NCBI GenBank assembly: GCA_002421825.1
Contig: DISR01000019.1
Span: 10,446-29,198 of the forward strand
Direction: 5' to 3'
Length of the DNA: 18,753 bases
Origin: Thiobacillus sp. UBA6205
GTDB lineage: Bacteria > Pseudomonadota > Gammaproteobacteria > Burkholderiales > Thiobacillaceae
In this document: in pieces, positions 1 through 9,863 of the stretch
How the letters are laid out: every line of letters starts with the position of its first letter
Numbering within the stretch: the stretch's first letter is position 1
The notes under the pieces: generated by a model
What the model was told of the DNA's origin: nothing
What the model saw: the letters and a program-made list of their open reading frames with translations, nothing else
The model's database searches: none
Translations under genes and position numbers: made by a program

Positions 1-468
1 GAAGGCAACGAATACTTCCCGCCCACCTCCTGGCAGGTGTCCAACATCCACGGCGGCACCGGCGCCAGCAACGTGGTGCCGGGCGAAGTCGAGATCCGCT
101 TCAACTTCCGCCACTCGACCGCCAGCACCAAGGCGCAGTTGAAGGAGCGCGTGCACGCCATCCTGCAAAAGCACGGCCTGGAATACGAGCTCGTCTGGGA
201 AGAAGGCGGCAAGCCCTATCTCACGCCCAAGGGCGATCTGGTCGACAAGATTTCGGCGGCCATCCGCGAGGTCGCCGGCATCGAGACCGAAGTTTCCACC
301 AGCGGCGGCACCTCGGACGGCCGCTTCATCGCCGACATCTGCCCGCAGGTAATCGAGTTCGGCCCGATGAACGCCAGCATCCACAAGCTGAACGAGAACA
401 TCCCGGTGGCGGACATCGAACCGCTGCGCGAAATCTACCAGCGCACGCTGGAAAAACTGCTGGGCTGA
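1..468 (+). CDS. dapE: Succinyl-diaminopimelate desuccinylase, C-terminal part (5' end outside window)
   Basis: This is the last 155 codons of DapE, the zinc-dependent M20 peptidase-family enzyme that hydrolyses N-succinyl-LL-diaminopimelate to LL-diaminopimelate and succinate in lysine and peptidoglycan precursor synthesis. The reading frame is open from base 1, so the gene is cut by the window edge and the internal GTG at 37 is not its start. Visible family signatures are the dimerisation-domain stretch SNIHGGTGASNVVPGE, the GGTSDGRF loop, and the C-terminal GPMNASIHKLNE segment whose histidine is a metal ligand in the family. It ends with TGA 28 bp before prmB on the same strand, so the two are probably cotranscribed. 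Confidence in the identity is high; the N-terminal half cannot be judged. Confidence 0.95.
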   Translation, partial: EGNEYFPPTSWQVSNIHGGTGASNVVPGEVEIRFNFRHSTASTKAQLKERVHAILQKHGLEYELVWEEGGKPYLTPKGDLVDKISAAIREVAGIETEVSTSGGTSDGRFIADICPQVIEFGPMNASIHKLNENIPVADIEPLREIYQRTLEKLLG

Positions 469-496
469 AGCCGGCACCGCAAACAACAGGCTAGCG

Positions 497-1417
497 ATGA
501 AAAAGAAACACGACCTCTTTGACGACACCGAGTCCCTCATCACCTTGCGCGACTGGCTGCGCTTCGCGGTGTCTCGCTTCAACGAGGCCGGGCTGTTCTT
601 CGGCCACGGCAGCGACAATGCCTTCGACGAGGCGGCTTACCTCATCCTGCATACCCTGCATCTGCCGCTCGACCGGCTGGAGCCTTTCCTGGACGCCAGC
701 CTGACGCATGGCGAGGCCGATCAGCTCAAGGCCGTCATCGAACGCCGCGTAAAAGAGCGCGTGCCTGCAGCCTACCTGACGCACGAGGCCTGGCTCGGCG
801 ATTTCCGCTTCTACGTGGACGAGCGCGTGATCGTGCCGCGATCGTTCATTGCGGAACTGCTGCGCGAACAATTGTCGCCCTGGGTGGACGATCCCGAGGC
901 CATCCATTCCGCGGTCGACATCTGCACCGGCTCCGGCTGCCTGGCCATCCTCCTGGCGCATGCCTTTCCGCATGCCGAGATCGACGCAGTGGATATTTCC
1001 ATGGACGCCCTGGCGGTTGCGAAGAAAAACGTGGCCGATTACGGATTGCAGGAGCAGGTGCGACTGATCCAGTCCGACCTGATGAACAAGCTCAAGGGCA
1101 GGAAATACGACCTCATCATCGCCAACCCGCCTTATGTGAACGCACCGTCCATGGCCGTGCTGCCCGAAGAATACCGGCGCGAACCGGAGCTGGCCCTGGC
1201 CAGCGGAGAAGACGGCCTCGAACATGTCCGCCGCATCATCGCGGATGCGCCCAAACACCTCAATCCCGGCGGATTGCTGATCGTCGAGATCGGCCACAAC
1301 CGCGATGCGCTGGAAGCCGCATTCCCCAGACTGCCATTCGTCTGGCTGGAAACCAGCAGCGGCGATGAATATGTGTTTCTGCTGCGTAACGAGGACATCA
1401 AACCCGGTCGTTTATAA
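497..1417 (+). CDS. prmB: Ribosomal protein uL3 N5-glutamine methyltransferase PrmB
   Basis: PrmB transfers a methyl group from S-adenosylmethionine to a glutamine of 50S protein L3 and acts in the cytoplasm on nascent ribosomes. The 306-residue protein is of normal family length. It has the SAM-binding motif I DICTGSG at about residues 141-147 and the NPPY catalytic signature of glutamine/adenine-N6 methyltransferases at 210-213. The N-terminal helical domain (LITLRDWLRFAVSRFNEAGL) resembles PrmB more than PrmC, which methylates release factors. The ATG start gives the expected MKKKHDLFDD-type N-terminus, with only a weak AGG-containing ribosome site. It follows dapE closely, an order I recall as common in betaproteobacteria. 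The last codons carry a TATAAT box that probably serves the next gene. Confidence 0.93.
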   Translation: MKKKHDLFDDTESLITLRDWLRFAVSRFNEAGLFFGHGSDNAFDEAAYLILHTLHLPLDRLEPFLDASLTHGEADQLKAVIERRVKERVPAAYLTHEAWLGDFRFYVDERVIVPRSFIAELLREQLSPWVDDPEAIHSAVDICTGSGCLAILLAHAFPHAEIDAVDISMDALAVAKKNVADYGLQEQVRLIQSDLMNKLKGRKYDLIIANPPYVNAPSMAVLPEEYRREPELALASGEDGLEHVRRIIADAPKHLNPGGLLIVEIGHNRDALEAAFPRLPFVWLETSSGDEYVFLLRNEDIKPGRL

Positions 1418-1418
1418 T
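1392..1418 (+). promoter_or_regulatory. Candidate sigma-70 promoter for the membrane-channel-like gene
   Basis: A perfect TATAAT lies at 1413-1418, overlapping the prmB stop codon. AGGACA (4/6 to TTGACA) sits 15 bp upstream at 1392-1397. The predicted start near 1425 would leave a leader of about 26 nt that includes the strong AAAGGAGGA ribosome site before the ATG at 1451. The -10 is convincing; the short spacer and partial -35 lower confidence. Confidence 0.5.
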
Positions 1419-1450
1419 TCAGGATCGAACCCGAAACAAAGGAGGACCCC

Positions 1451-2119
1451 ATGCAACAGCAGATTGACGTATTCGTCGCATCCCTCACCTCATTCTGGAC
1501 CCAGATGGCCGCATTCGTGCCTCAGCTGATTGCTGCGCTGATTCTGCTGTTCCTTGGCTGGATTCTGGCCAATATCGTGCGTTCGGCTGTCGTCAAAATC
1601 CTCGACACGCTCAAATTCGATGAACTCGGCAAGAAAACGGGCATCGAGGCTTTCATGCGCCAGGGCAATATCGACCTCACCCTGTCGCGGCTGATTGCCA
1701 ACCTGATCTACTGGATCATCCTGCTGGTGGTCATCGTCACCGTCGCCAACAGCCTTGGGCTCACCACGGTGGCCGAACTTTTCAACAAGGTGGTGTTCTA
1801 CCTGCCCAACATCATCGTCGCCGTCCTGGTCCTGGTGTTCGGCGTGCTGGTTGCGCGCTTCATCAACCGCCTGGTGTTCGCCTATCTCAACAACATGGGC
1901 GTCGATGGGGCGCTGACGCTCAGCACCCTGGCCGAGTATGCCGTGATCATCTTCGTGGTGTTCGTGGCGCTGGAGCAGCTGCAGATCGGCACCCACCTGC
2001 TGATCACCGCCTTCCAGATCGGCTTCGGCGCCGTTGGCCTGGCCCTGGCCCTGGCCTTCGGCCTCGGCGGCAGGGAATGGGCGGCCGGCATCATCAAGCG
2101 ATTGACCGAAAAGAAGTGA
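1451..2119 (+). CDS. Small MscS-related / conserved-TM-helix membrane protein
   Basis: This 222-residue inner-membrane protein has about five hydrophobic segments (roughly residues 20-42, 78-100, 115-137, 155-175 and 182-207). It looks like the conserved-TM-helix group of the mechanosensitive channel superfamily: the LFLGWILANIVRSAVVKILD and LVFGVLVARFINRLVF helices are the repeated unit. The last helix, FGAVGLALALAFGLGG, resembles the Gly/Ala-rich pore helix TM3 of MscS. The protein stops about 17 residues after that helix, so the cytoplasmic beta domain and vestibule of true MscS are absent. The start is well supported by AAAGGAGGA 7-9 nt before the ATG. A role in osmotic or membrane-tension response is inferred from the family only. 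It is convergent with the downstream minus-strand gene, with only 15 bp between the stop codons. Confidence 0.8.
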   Translation: MQQQIDVFVASLTSFWTQMAAFVPQLIAALILLFLGWILANIVRSAVVKILDTLKFDELGKKTGIEAFMRQGNIDLTLSRLIANLIYWIILLVVIVTVANSLGLTTVAELFNKVVFYLPNIIVAVLVLVFGVLVARFINRLVFAYLNNMGVDGALTLSTLAEYAVIIFVVFVALEQLQIGTHLLITAFQIGFGAVGLALALAFGLGGREWAAGIIKRLTEKK

Positions 2120-2134
2120 AGCAGCCTTGAGCTG

Positions 2135-2668
2135 TCAGTCTTTTCGCACGTAGCAGTAATCCCAAGCCTCGCCGCTTGCCTGTTCAAGGCAGGCGGCGAG
2201 CGCCTCTCCGGGCACCGCCTCGGATTCGAACACATTCGAGACTTCAATAAACAAACGTGCGCAGGCCGCGCTGCGGCGCCAGTCGAATTCGCAGACGCTC
2301 CCGCTGTAGCCGCACTGGCCGCACTTCAGCTTGCCATCCGCGCGGGCCGGAGCAACAGGCTTGCCCATCGGCTTGCGGCATTGCGGGCAGCGCGGCGGCT
2401 TGAGATTGCCGCCCTGTACAAACAGCGGCGCATCGAAAATGCCTGCGATGCGAATCGTGGTGGCGGCTTCGTTTTCGCCCAGCGCGACCTGCGGAGAGCA
2501 GCCTAGATAGGTAATCAGCCCGAGGTATTCCGGTCCGGTGGCGTAAATGCCGGGGCTTCGCTCGGTTCCCAGCAAGCCTATGGCCTTGCAGGCATCAATC
2601 AGCGGCGCGAGGTTTTCCGGCGCCCAGGCGGGGTTCTTTGGGTAGAACACCAGGAAATGTCCAGCCAC
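2135..2668 (-). CDS. Hypothetical protein with a C-terminal zinc ribbon
   Basis: I do not recognise a named family. The product (about 177 residues from the GTG at 2668) is a soluble protein. Its N-terminal part begins AGHFLVFYPKNPAWAPENL, and the C-terminal part contains two CxxC knuckles (CPQCRKP and CGQCGYSG) separated by about 18 residues, a classic zinc-ribbon spacing. It ends with a WDYCYVRKD tail. The start is uncertain: the frame stays open upstream to about 2791, but that extension runs through a repeat element and the end of rluB and looks non-coding. The GTG has no good ribosome site and lies 9 bp from the repeat edge, so the original 5' end may have been altered by the repeat. It is co-directional with rluB, 58 bp downstream of its stop, and its function is unknown. 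Confidence 0.65.
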   Translation of the reverse strand: MAGHFLVFYPKNPAWAPENLAPLIDACKAIGLLGTERSPGIYATGPEYLGLITYLGCSPQVALGENEAATTIRIAGIFDAPLFVQGGNLKPPRCPQCRKPMGKPVAPARADGKLKCGQCGYSGSVCEFDWRRSAACARLFIEVSNVFESEAVPGEALAACLEQASGEAWDYCYVRKD

Positions 2669-2676
2669 CTTTATTG

Positions 2677-2742
2677 CTTTTACAAGGAGGACGGGAGGAT
2701 CACTCAAGCAAGGTTTCCTCCTGTCCTCATGTCCTCTTTGTT
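2677..2742. repeat. Inverted-repeat intergenic element, copy A (between rluB and the zinc-ribbon gene)
   Basis: On the minus strand the element begins AACAAAGAGGACATGAGGAC and ends GTCCTCCTTGTAAAAG, so its ends are imperfect inverted complements (about 18 bp with about 3 mismatches). The centre is short. The same ends occur in copy B at 3738-3842. It fills the whole gap between rluB and the next gene and overlaps the last codons and TGA of rluB. As RNA it would fold into a purine/pyrimidine hairpin. No transposase is present. It resembles a MITE or REP-like dispersed element; its family name is unknown to me. Confidence 0.65.
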
Positions 2743-3683
2743 GGATTGAATTTTCCTGCCCGCCCGGATGCCGGCTTGCGCGGCGCTGCACGGCCTTGGG
2801 CGGGACGCGGCCGGCTGTCCGGTATGGGCATGTCCGCCCAGCGCAGCAGGCGCTTGACCTCGGTTTCGTCGATCTCGTGCTTCTGCCCGCGCTTCAGCTG
2901 CGGCGGCAGCGCCACCGGGCCGTAGCGGGTACGGATCAGGCGGCTGACCTTGACGCCGACGGCATCGAACAGGCGGCGCACTTCGCGGTAGCGCCCTTCC
3001 ATGATGACCACGCGCCACCAGCGGTTGGCGCCCTCGCCGCCCGCTTCCGCGAGGCTTTCCACGCGTGCCTCGCCGTCTTCCAGCTCGATGCCGTCGATCA
3101 GTTGCTGCTGCATTTCCGGCGTGAGTTCGCCCAGCACGCGCACGGCATACTCGCGCTCGACTTCGAAGCGCGGATGCATGAGCCGGTTGGCCAGCTCGCC
3201 GCTGGTGGTGAAGATCATCAGGCCTTCGGTGTTGAAGTCGAGCCGGCCCACGCTCACCCACTTGGCGCCGCGGATTTTCGGCAATTGCTCGAACACGGTG
3301 GCGCGGCCCTTGGGATCGTCGCGGCTGACGATCTCGCCTTCCTGCTTGTGGTAGAGCAGCACGCGGACGCGTTTCCCTTCCGGCGCGCGCAGGTAGACGC
3401 GGCGGCCGGACACCTTGATGACGTCCTTCGAGGTGACGCGGTCGCCGACCTGCGCGGTTTCGCCGTTGACGATGACGCGCCCCTCGGCGATCCAGGCTTC
3501 CATTTCGCGGCGCGAGCCGATGCCGGCGTCGGCGAGCGCCTTGTGCAGCCTGACCTGCTCTTCCGGCTCGGCTTGGGGCACGGCGCGGCCGGATGGTTTT
3601 CGCGCGGCAGATTCGGCTGCGACAGGCACCCGGTTGACAGGCTTGCTGGGAGGGCGCAAAGGACTGCGGCGGCGACTGGGCAT
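2727..3683 (-). CDS. rluB: 23S rRNA pseudouridine synthase, RluB type
   Basis: RluB isomerises a uridine of 23S rRNA (U2605 in E. coli) to pseudouridine. The 318-residue product has a basic, Pro/Arg-rich N-terminal extension (about 1-42), an S4 RNA-binding domain (RLHKALADAGIGSRREMEAW, about 46-90) and an RsuA-family catalytic domain. The GRLD motif is at 146-149, D149 being the catalytic aspartate, followed by NTEGLMIFT and FEVEREYAV. A basic C-terminal tail is typical of RluB. The ATG at 3683 was chosen because everything upstream in frame is repeat sequence. The last codons, T-K-R-T-stop, lie inside repeat copy A, so the native terminus may have been replaced. It lies downstream of scpB in a conserved scpA-scpB-rluB order, here separated from scpB by repeat copy B. 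Confidence 0.92.
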   Translation of the reverse strand: MPSRRRSPLRPPSKPVNRVPVAAESAARKPSGRAVPQAEPEEQVRLHKALADAGIGSRREMEAWIAEGRVIVNGETAQVGDRVTSKDVIKVSGRRVYLRAPEGKRVRVLLYHKQEGEIVSRDDPKGRATVFEQLPKIRGAKWVSVGRLDFNTEGLMIFTTSGELANRLMHPRFEVEREYAVRVLGELTPEMQQQLIDGIELEDGEARVESLAEAGGEGANRWWRVVIMEGRYREVRRLFDAVGVKVSRLIRTRYGPVALPPQLKRGQKHEIDETEVKRLLRWADMPIPDSRPRPAQGRAAPRKPASGRAGKFNPTKRT

Positions 3684-3737
3684 GGATGTCAAAAGGGCTC
3701 TATAAACAAATTGTTGAACGCGGATGCGCAGAAAAAC

Positions 3738-3842
3738 CTTTACAAAGAGGACAGGAGGACAAGAGAAAACAAATTCGTATCGGGATTGAATCGATTTCGT
3801 TTTGCCCTCCTCCTGTCCTCCTGTCCTCCTGTCCTCCTTGTT
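3738..3842. repeat. Inverted-repeat intergenic element, copy B, with 8-bp tandem repeats (between scpB and rluB)
   Basis: The element has the same ends as copy A: on the minus strand it starts AACAAGGAGGACAGGAGGAC and finishes GTCCTCTTTGTAAAGG. The outer arms are complementary over about 19 bp with one mismatch. One arm is expanded into nearly four tandem copies of the 8-mer TCCTCCTG (3808-3839, plus-strand reading), and the centre of about 50 bp differs from copy A. In the scpB-rluB transcript it would form a strong stem-loop about 35 nt after the scpB stop. The rest of the 193-bp scpB-rluB gap holds no gene. Confidence 0.7.
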
Positions 3843-3876
3843 CAAAACTTACCGCTTCTGCGCTTGGATGTATTTC

Positions 3877-4537
<661 letters not shown>

Positions 4538-4566
<29 letters not shown>

Positions 4567-5368
4567 CAGCGGTCAAAGTCTCTTCGTGCAAACGGACGTA
4601 AATCGGCGCCAGCGGCTCGGCCTGGGTGACGTCGACCAGGGTTTCCTTGGCCAGTTCGAGAATGGCGAGGAAGGTCACCACCATTTCGGCCACCCCGGTC
4701 TCGGCGCGGAACAGGTCGGCGAACTCGAGGAACTGGCCGGGTTGAAGCTGCTTGAGGATGCGCGTCATGTGCTCGCGCACCGACAGTTCCTCGCGGCTGA
4801 TGCGGTGGTGCTTGTTGACCCTGGCGCGCGACAGGATGGACAGCCAGGCGGCGGAAAGGTCTTCCGCACGCACGTCCGGCAGCCTCCTGGCGGCGGATTC
4901 CGCCGCCACCGACACCACCTGGAAGTCGCGCCCGGCCAGCGGCTGCCTGTCCAGGCGCTGCGCGGCGAGCTTCATCTGCTCGTATTCCAGCAGGCGGCGC
5001 ACCAGTTCGGCGCGCGGGTCTTCCGGCTCGCCGCCCTCGTCCGCGCGCGACGGGCGCGGCAGCAGCATGCGCGACTTGATTTCGATCAGCATCGCCGCCA
5101 TCAGCAGGTATTCGGCCGCCAGTTCCAGGCGCGAGGTGCGCGCGGCCTCGACATAGGCGAGATACTGGCGCGTGAGCTCGGCCATGGGGATGTCGAGCAC
5201 GTCGAGATTGTGGCGGCGGATGAGATAGAGCAGCAGGTCGAGCGGGCCCTCGAAGGTCTCGAGGAACACCTCCAGCGCATCCGGCGGGATGTAGAGGTCG
5301 AGCGGCATTTCTGCCAGAGGCTCGCCCCTGACTCGGGCAATGGGGAGTTCGGCCTGCAGGGCTTCCAT
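4538..5368 (-). CDS. scpA: Segregation and condensation protein A (ScpA kleisin)
   Basis: ScpA is the kleisin that bridges the SMC heads and binds ScpB in the bacterial condensin complex. The product is about 276 residues. The hallmark N-terminal block is present: VFLETFEGPLDLLLYLIRRHNLDVLDIPMAELTRQYL, then AAEYLLMAAMLIEIKSRMLLPRP. A C-terminal winged-helix segment includes FLEFADLFRAETGVAEMVVTFLAILELAKE. I chose the ATG at 5368. A TTG seven codons upstream (5389) is in frame, but its extra residues are unlike the family and cover a possible TAGAAT -10 box. The 3' end overlaps scpB by 29 bp. Lon ends 52 bp upstream, so scpAB may be transcribed from lon or from a weak promoter in that gap. Confidence 0.94.
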
Positions 5369-5419
5369 GACCGGGATTCTACCACCCAAGGCCGGCCGAG
5401 ACTGCGAGTTTTGCGCCTG

Positions 5420-7810
<2,391 letters not shown>

Positions 7811-7813
7811 GTG

Positions 7814-7847
7814 CCGTCCTCAAACTTTCCAGGGAAGTTTAGGACGG
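7814..7847 (-). promoter_or_regulatory. Inverted repeat covering the lon ribosome binding site
   Basis: On the minus strand the arms CCGTCCTAAACTT and AAGTTTGAGGACGG are complementary over 13 bp with one bulged base and a 7-nt loop. The 3' arm contains the GAGG ribosome site of lon and ends 3 nt before the ATG. If transcribed whole it would sequester the ribosome site, as RNA thermometers do. Alternatively it is a repressor operator at DNA level. The symmetry is directly visible; the function is inferred. Confidence 0.65.
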
Positions 7848-7863
7848 ATCCCGGGATTTCAAG
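7836..7863 (-). promoter_or_regulatory. Candidate heat-shock (sigma-32) promoter of lon
   Basis: CTTGAAA, the consensus sigma-32 -35 element, lies immediately after the trpS stop (7857-7863, minus strand). A CCTAAACT segment 13 nt further could act as the -10, but it matches CCCCATNT only partly. Lon is a classic heat-shock gene, which supports the reading. The -10 overlaps the inverted repeat, so a start there would remove most of the 5' arm from the transcript. Confidence 0.4.
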
Positions 7864-9066
7864 TCAGTCCGGGTTCAACCCCATGGACTCGCGCACGTCG
7901 CGCATGGTCTCGCGCGCCAGTTCCTGCGCCTTCTCGCAGCCGTCGGCGATGATGTTGCGCACGAGGTCCGGGCTTTCCTCGTAATGCCTGGCGCGGTCGT
8001 GGATGGGCGTAAGCTCGCGCTGCACCGCATCGATCACCGGCTGCTTGCATTCGAGGCAGCCGATGCCGGCGCTCCGGCAGCCATTTATTACCCAGTCCCT
8101 TATGCCAGCATCGGAATAAACCTGGTGGAACTGCCATACCGGGCATTTCTCGGGGTTGCCCGGGTCGGTGCGGCGCACGCGCGCCGGGTCGGTGGGCATG
8201 GTGCGGATCTTCTTCGCCACGCTGTCCAGGTCTTCCCTGAGCGCGATGGTGTTGTTGTAGGACTTGGACATCTTCTGCCCGTCCAGCCCGGGCATTTTCG
8301 AGGCCTCGGTCAGCAGCGCCTCGGGTTCGGCCAGGATCATGCGGCCGCCGCCCTCGAGATAGCCGAACAGCCGCTCGCGGTCGCCCAGGCTCAAATTCTG
8401 CGCATCGTTGAGAATGGCCTTGGCCGATTCCAGCGCGGACTCGTCGCCCTGCTCCTGGTAGGCGGTGCGCATTTCCTGGTAGAGCTTGGCCTTCTTGCCG
8501 CCCAGCTTCTTGATCGCGGCCTGGGCCTTTTCCTCGAAGCCCGGCTCGCGGCCGTAGAGATGGTTGAAGCGGCGGCAGATCTCGCGCGTGAACTCGATGT
8601 GCGGCACCTGGTCCTCGCCCACCGGCACCTGGTTGGCGCGGTAGATCAGGATGTCGGCGCTTTGCAGCAGCGGATAGCCGAGGAAGCCGTAAGTGGAAAG
8701 ATCCTTGTCGGACAGCTTTTCCTGCTGGTCCTTGTAGGTCGGCACGCGCTCCAGCCAGCCCAGCGGGGTCATCATGGAAAGCAGCAGATGCAGTTCGGCA
8801 TGCTCGATCACGCGCGACTGCACGAACAGCGTCGCCTGCGAAGGATCCACGCCGGCAGCGAGCCAGTCCACCACCATGTCCCAGACGTTACGGTGGATGA
8901 CCTCGGGCGTGTCGTAATGCGTGGTCAGCGCGTGCCAGTCGGCCACGAAGAACAGGCATTCGTGCTCATGCTGCAGCCTCACCCAGTTCTTGAGCACGCC
9001 GTGATAATGGCCCAGATGAAGGCGCCCGGTGGGGCGCATGCCGGATAGTACGCGGTTGGCAAACAT
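7864..9066 (-). CDS. trpS: Tryptophanyl-tRNA synthetase
   Basis: This class Ic aminoacyl-tRNA synthetase charges tRNA-Trp with tryptophan. The nucleotide-binding HIGH motif appears as HLGH at residues 17-20, inside GMRPTGRLHLGHY. KMSKS is at 265-269, inside MPGLDGQKMSKSYNN. At 400 residues it is longer than the usual 330-340. The extra length is mostly a charged segment at about 178-248 between the two ATP motifs (KKLGGKKAKLYQEMRTAYQE onward). I recall this long form in related betaproteobacteria, so it is probably a lineage feature and not damage. A CLECKQ segment appears near the C-terminal helical domain. It lies between the M50 protease (22 bp gap) and lon, all on the minus strand. Confidence 0.96.
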   Translation of the reverse strand: MFANRVLSGMRPTGRLHLGHYHGVLKNWVRLQHEHECLFFVADWHALTTHYDTPEVIHRNVWDMVVDWLAAGVDPSQATLFVQSRVIEHAELHLLLSMMTPLGWLERVPTYKDQQEKLSDKDLSTYGFLGYPLLQSADILIYRANQVPVGEDQVPHIEFTREICRRFNHLYGREPGFEEKAQAAIKKLGGKKAKLYQEMRTAYQEQGDESALESAKAILNDAQNLSLGDRERLFGYLEGGGRMILAEPEALLTEASKMPGLDGQKMSKSYNNTIALREDLDSVAKKIRTMPTDPARVRRTDPGNPEKCPVWQFHQVYSDAGIRDWVINGCRSAGIGCLECKQPVIDAVQRELTPIHDRARHYEESPDLVRNIIADGCEKAQELARETMRDVRESMGLNPD

Positions 9067-9088
9067 GGTCTTTTAAGCGAAGGAATGA

Positions 9089-9853
9089 TCAGCCAAGCAG
9101 AATGGAAAACAGGGAGAGCAGAAGTTGTTCGGACATGCCGGTCACCAGGATCGCAAGGCGGAAAACCAGGCTGACCAGCGGCCAGACCAGGGTGCCGAGC
9201 ACGCCGGCAAACATCAAAGCGATGATGATGAAAAAGCCGAACGGCTCGACGCGCGCCAGCATGCCGGCGAGGCCGTGCGGCAGCAGGCTGACGGCGATGC
9301 GCCCGCCGTCGAGCGGCGGGATCGGCAGCAGGTTGAAGGCCGCCAGCATGGCGTTGATGAGGATGCCGGCCGCGCCCATGAGCATGAGCAGGTAGCCATA
9401 GCGCCCAACGACATCGTCAACCCTGGCGATATCGCCCCCCATCACTGCCATTTGCAGCATCTCGGCTCCGCCAAGCACACTGCCGAGCAGGATCATGAGG
9501 CTCCAGAACAGCGCCATGGCCAGGTTGGCGCCCGGCCCGGCCGCCGCCACCCACAGCATGTCGCGCCTGGGCCGGCGCAGGTTGTTGAAATTGACCGGCA
9601 CCGGCTTGGCCCAGCCGAACAGAAAGGCCGGGCCGCCGGCCAGCTTGCTCATCAGGAGCAATGCCAGCGGCACGCCGACGGTGCCGACGGGATCGATATG
9701 TTTCAGGGGATTGGCCGTTACCCGTCCCAGCATCCAGGCCGTCCTGTCGCCGAACTTCATGGCGACGAAACCGTGCGCGGCTTCGTGCAGGGTGATGGCG
9801 AAAATCACCGGGATGGCGAATATGGCGATTTTCTGTATCAGGGTCAGTTCCAT
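9089..9853 (-). CDS. Site-2 protease-type M50 membrane metallopeptidase
   Basis: This 254-residue multi-spanning inner-membrane protein has the zinc-binding HExxH motif as HEAAH (residues 23-27) in the first helix. The second conserved site is NLLPIPPLDGG (174-184), whose aspartate D182 is the third metal ligand. Five to six hydrophobic segments are visible. This short form without a PDZ domain is the YwhC/FtsH-independent type seen in many bacteria. Its substrate is not known, so cleavage of a membrane-anchored regulator or signal-peptide remnant is only a family-level guess. The linkage yciO - M50 - trpS is tight (10 and 22 bp gaps) and recurs in betaproteobacteria as I recall, which suggests shared transcription more than shared function. 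Confidence 0.9.
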   Translation of the reverse strand: MELTLIQKIAIFAIPVIFAITLHEAAHGFVAMKFGDRTAWMLGRVTANPLKHIDPVGTVGVPLALLLMSKLAGGPAFLFGWAKPVPVNFNNLRRPRRDMLWVAAAGPGANLAMALFWSLMILLGSVLGGAEMLQMAVMGGDIARVDDVVGRYGYLLMLMGAAGILINAMLAAFNLLPIPPLDGGRIAVSLLPHGLAGMLARVEPFGFFIIIALMFAGVLGTLVWPLVSLVFRLAILVTGMSEQLLLSLFSILLG

Positions 9854-9863
9854 GGCAGCCAGT

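Noticed and set aside
3808..3839. Possible CRISPR or larger satellite array
   Set aside because: The 8-bp units are directly tandem with no spacers and fewer than four copies; this is a short tandem expansion inside an inverted repeat.
3684..3845. N-terminal extension of rluB into repeat copy B
   Set aside because: The added residues are translated repeat sequence starting from a TTG and are unlike any pseudouridine synthase.
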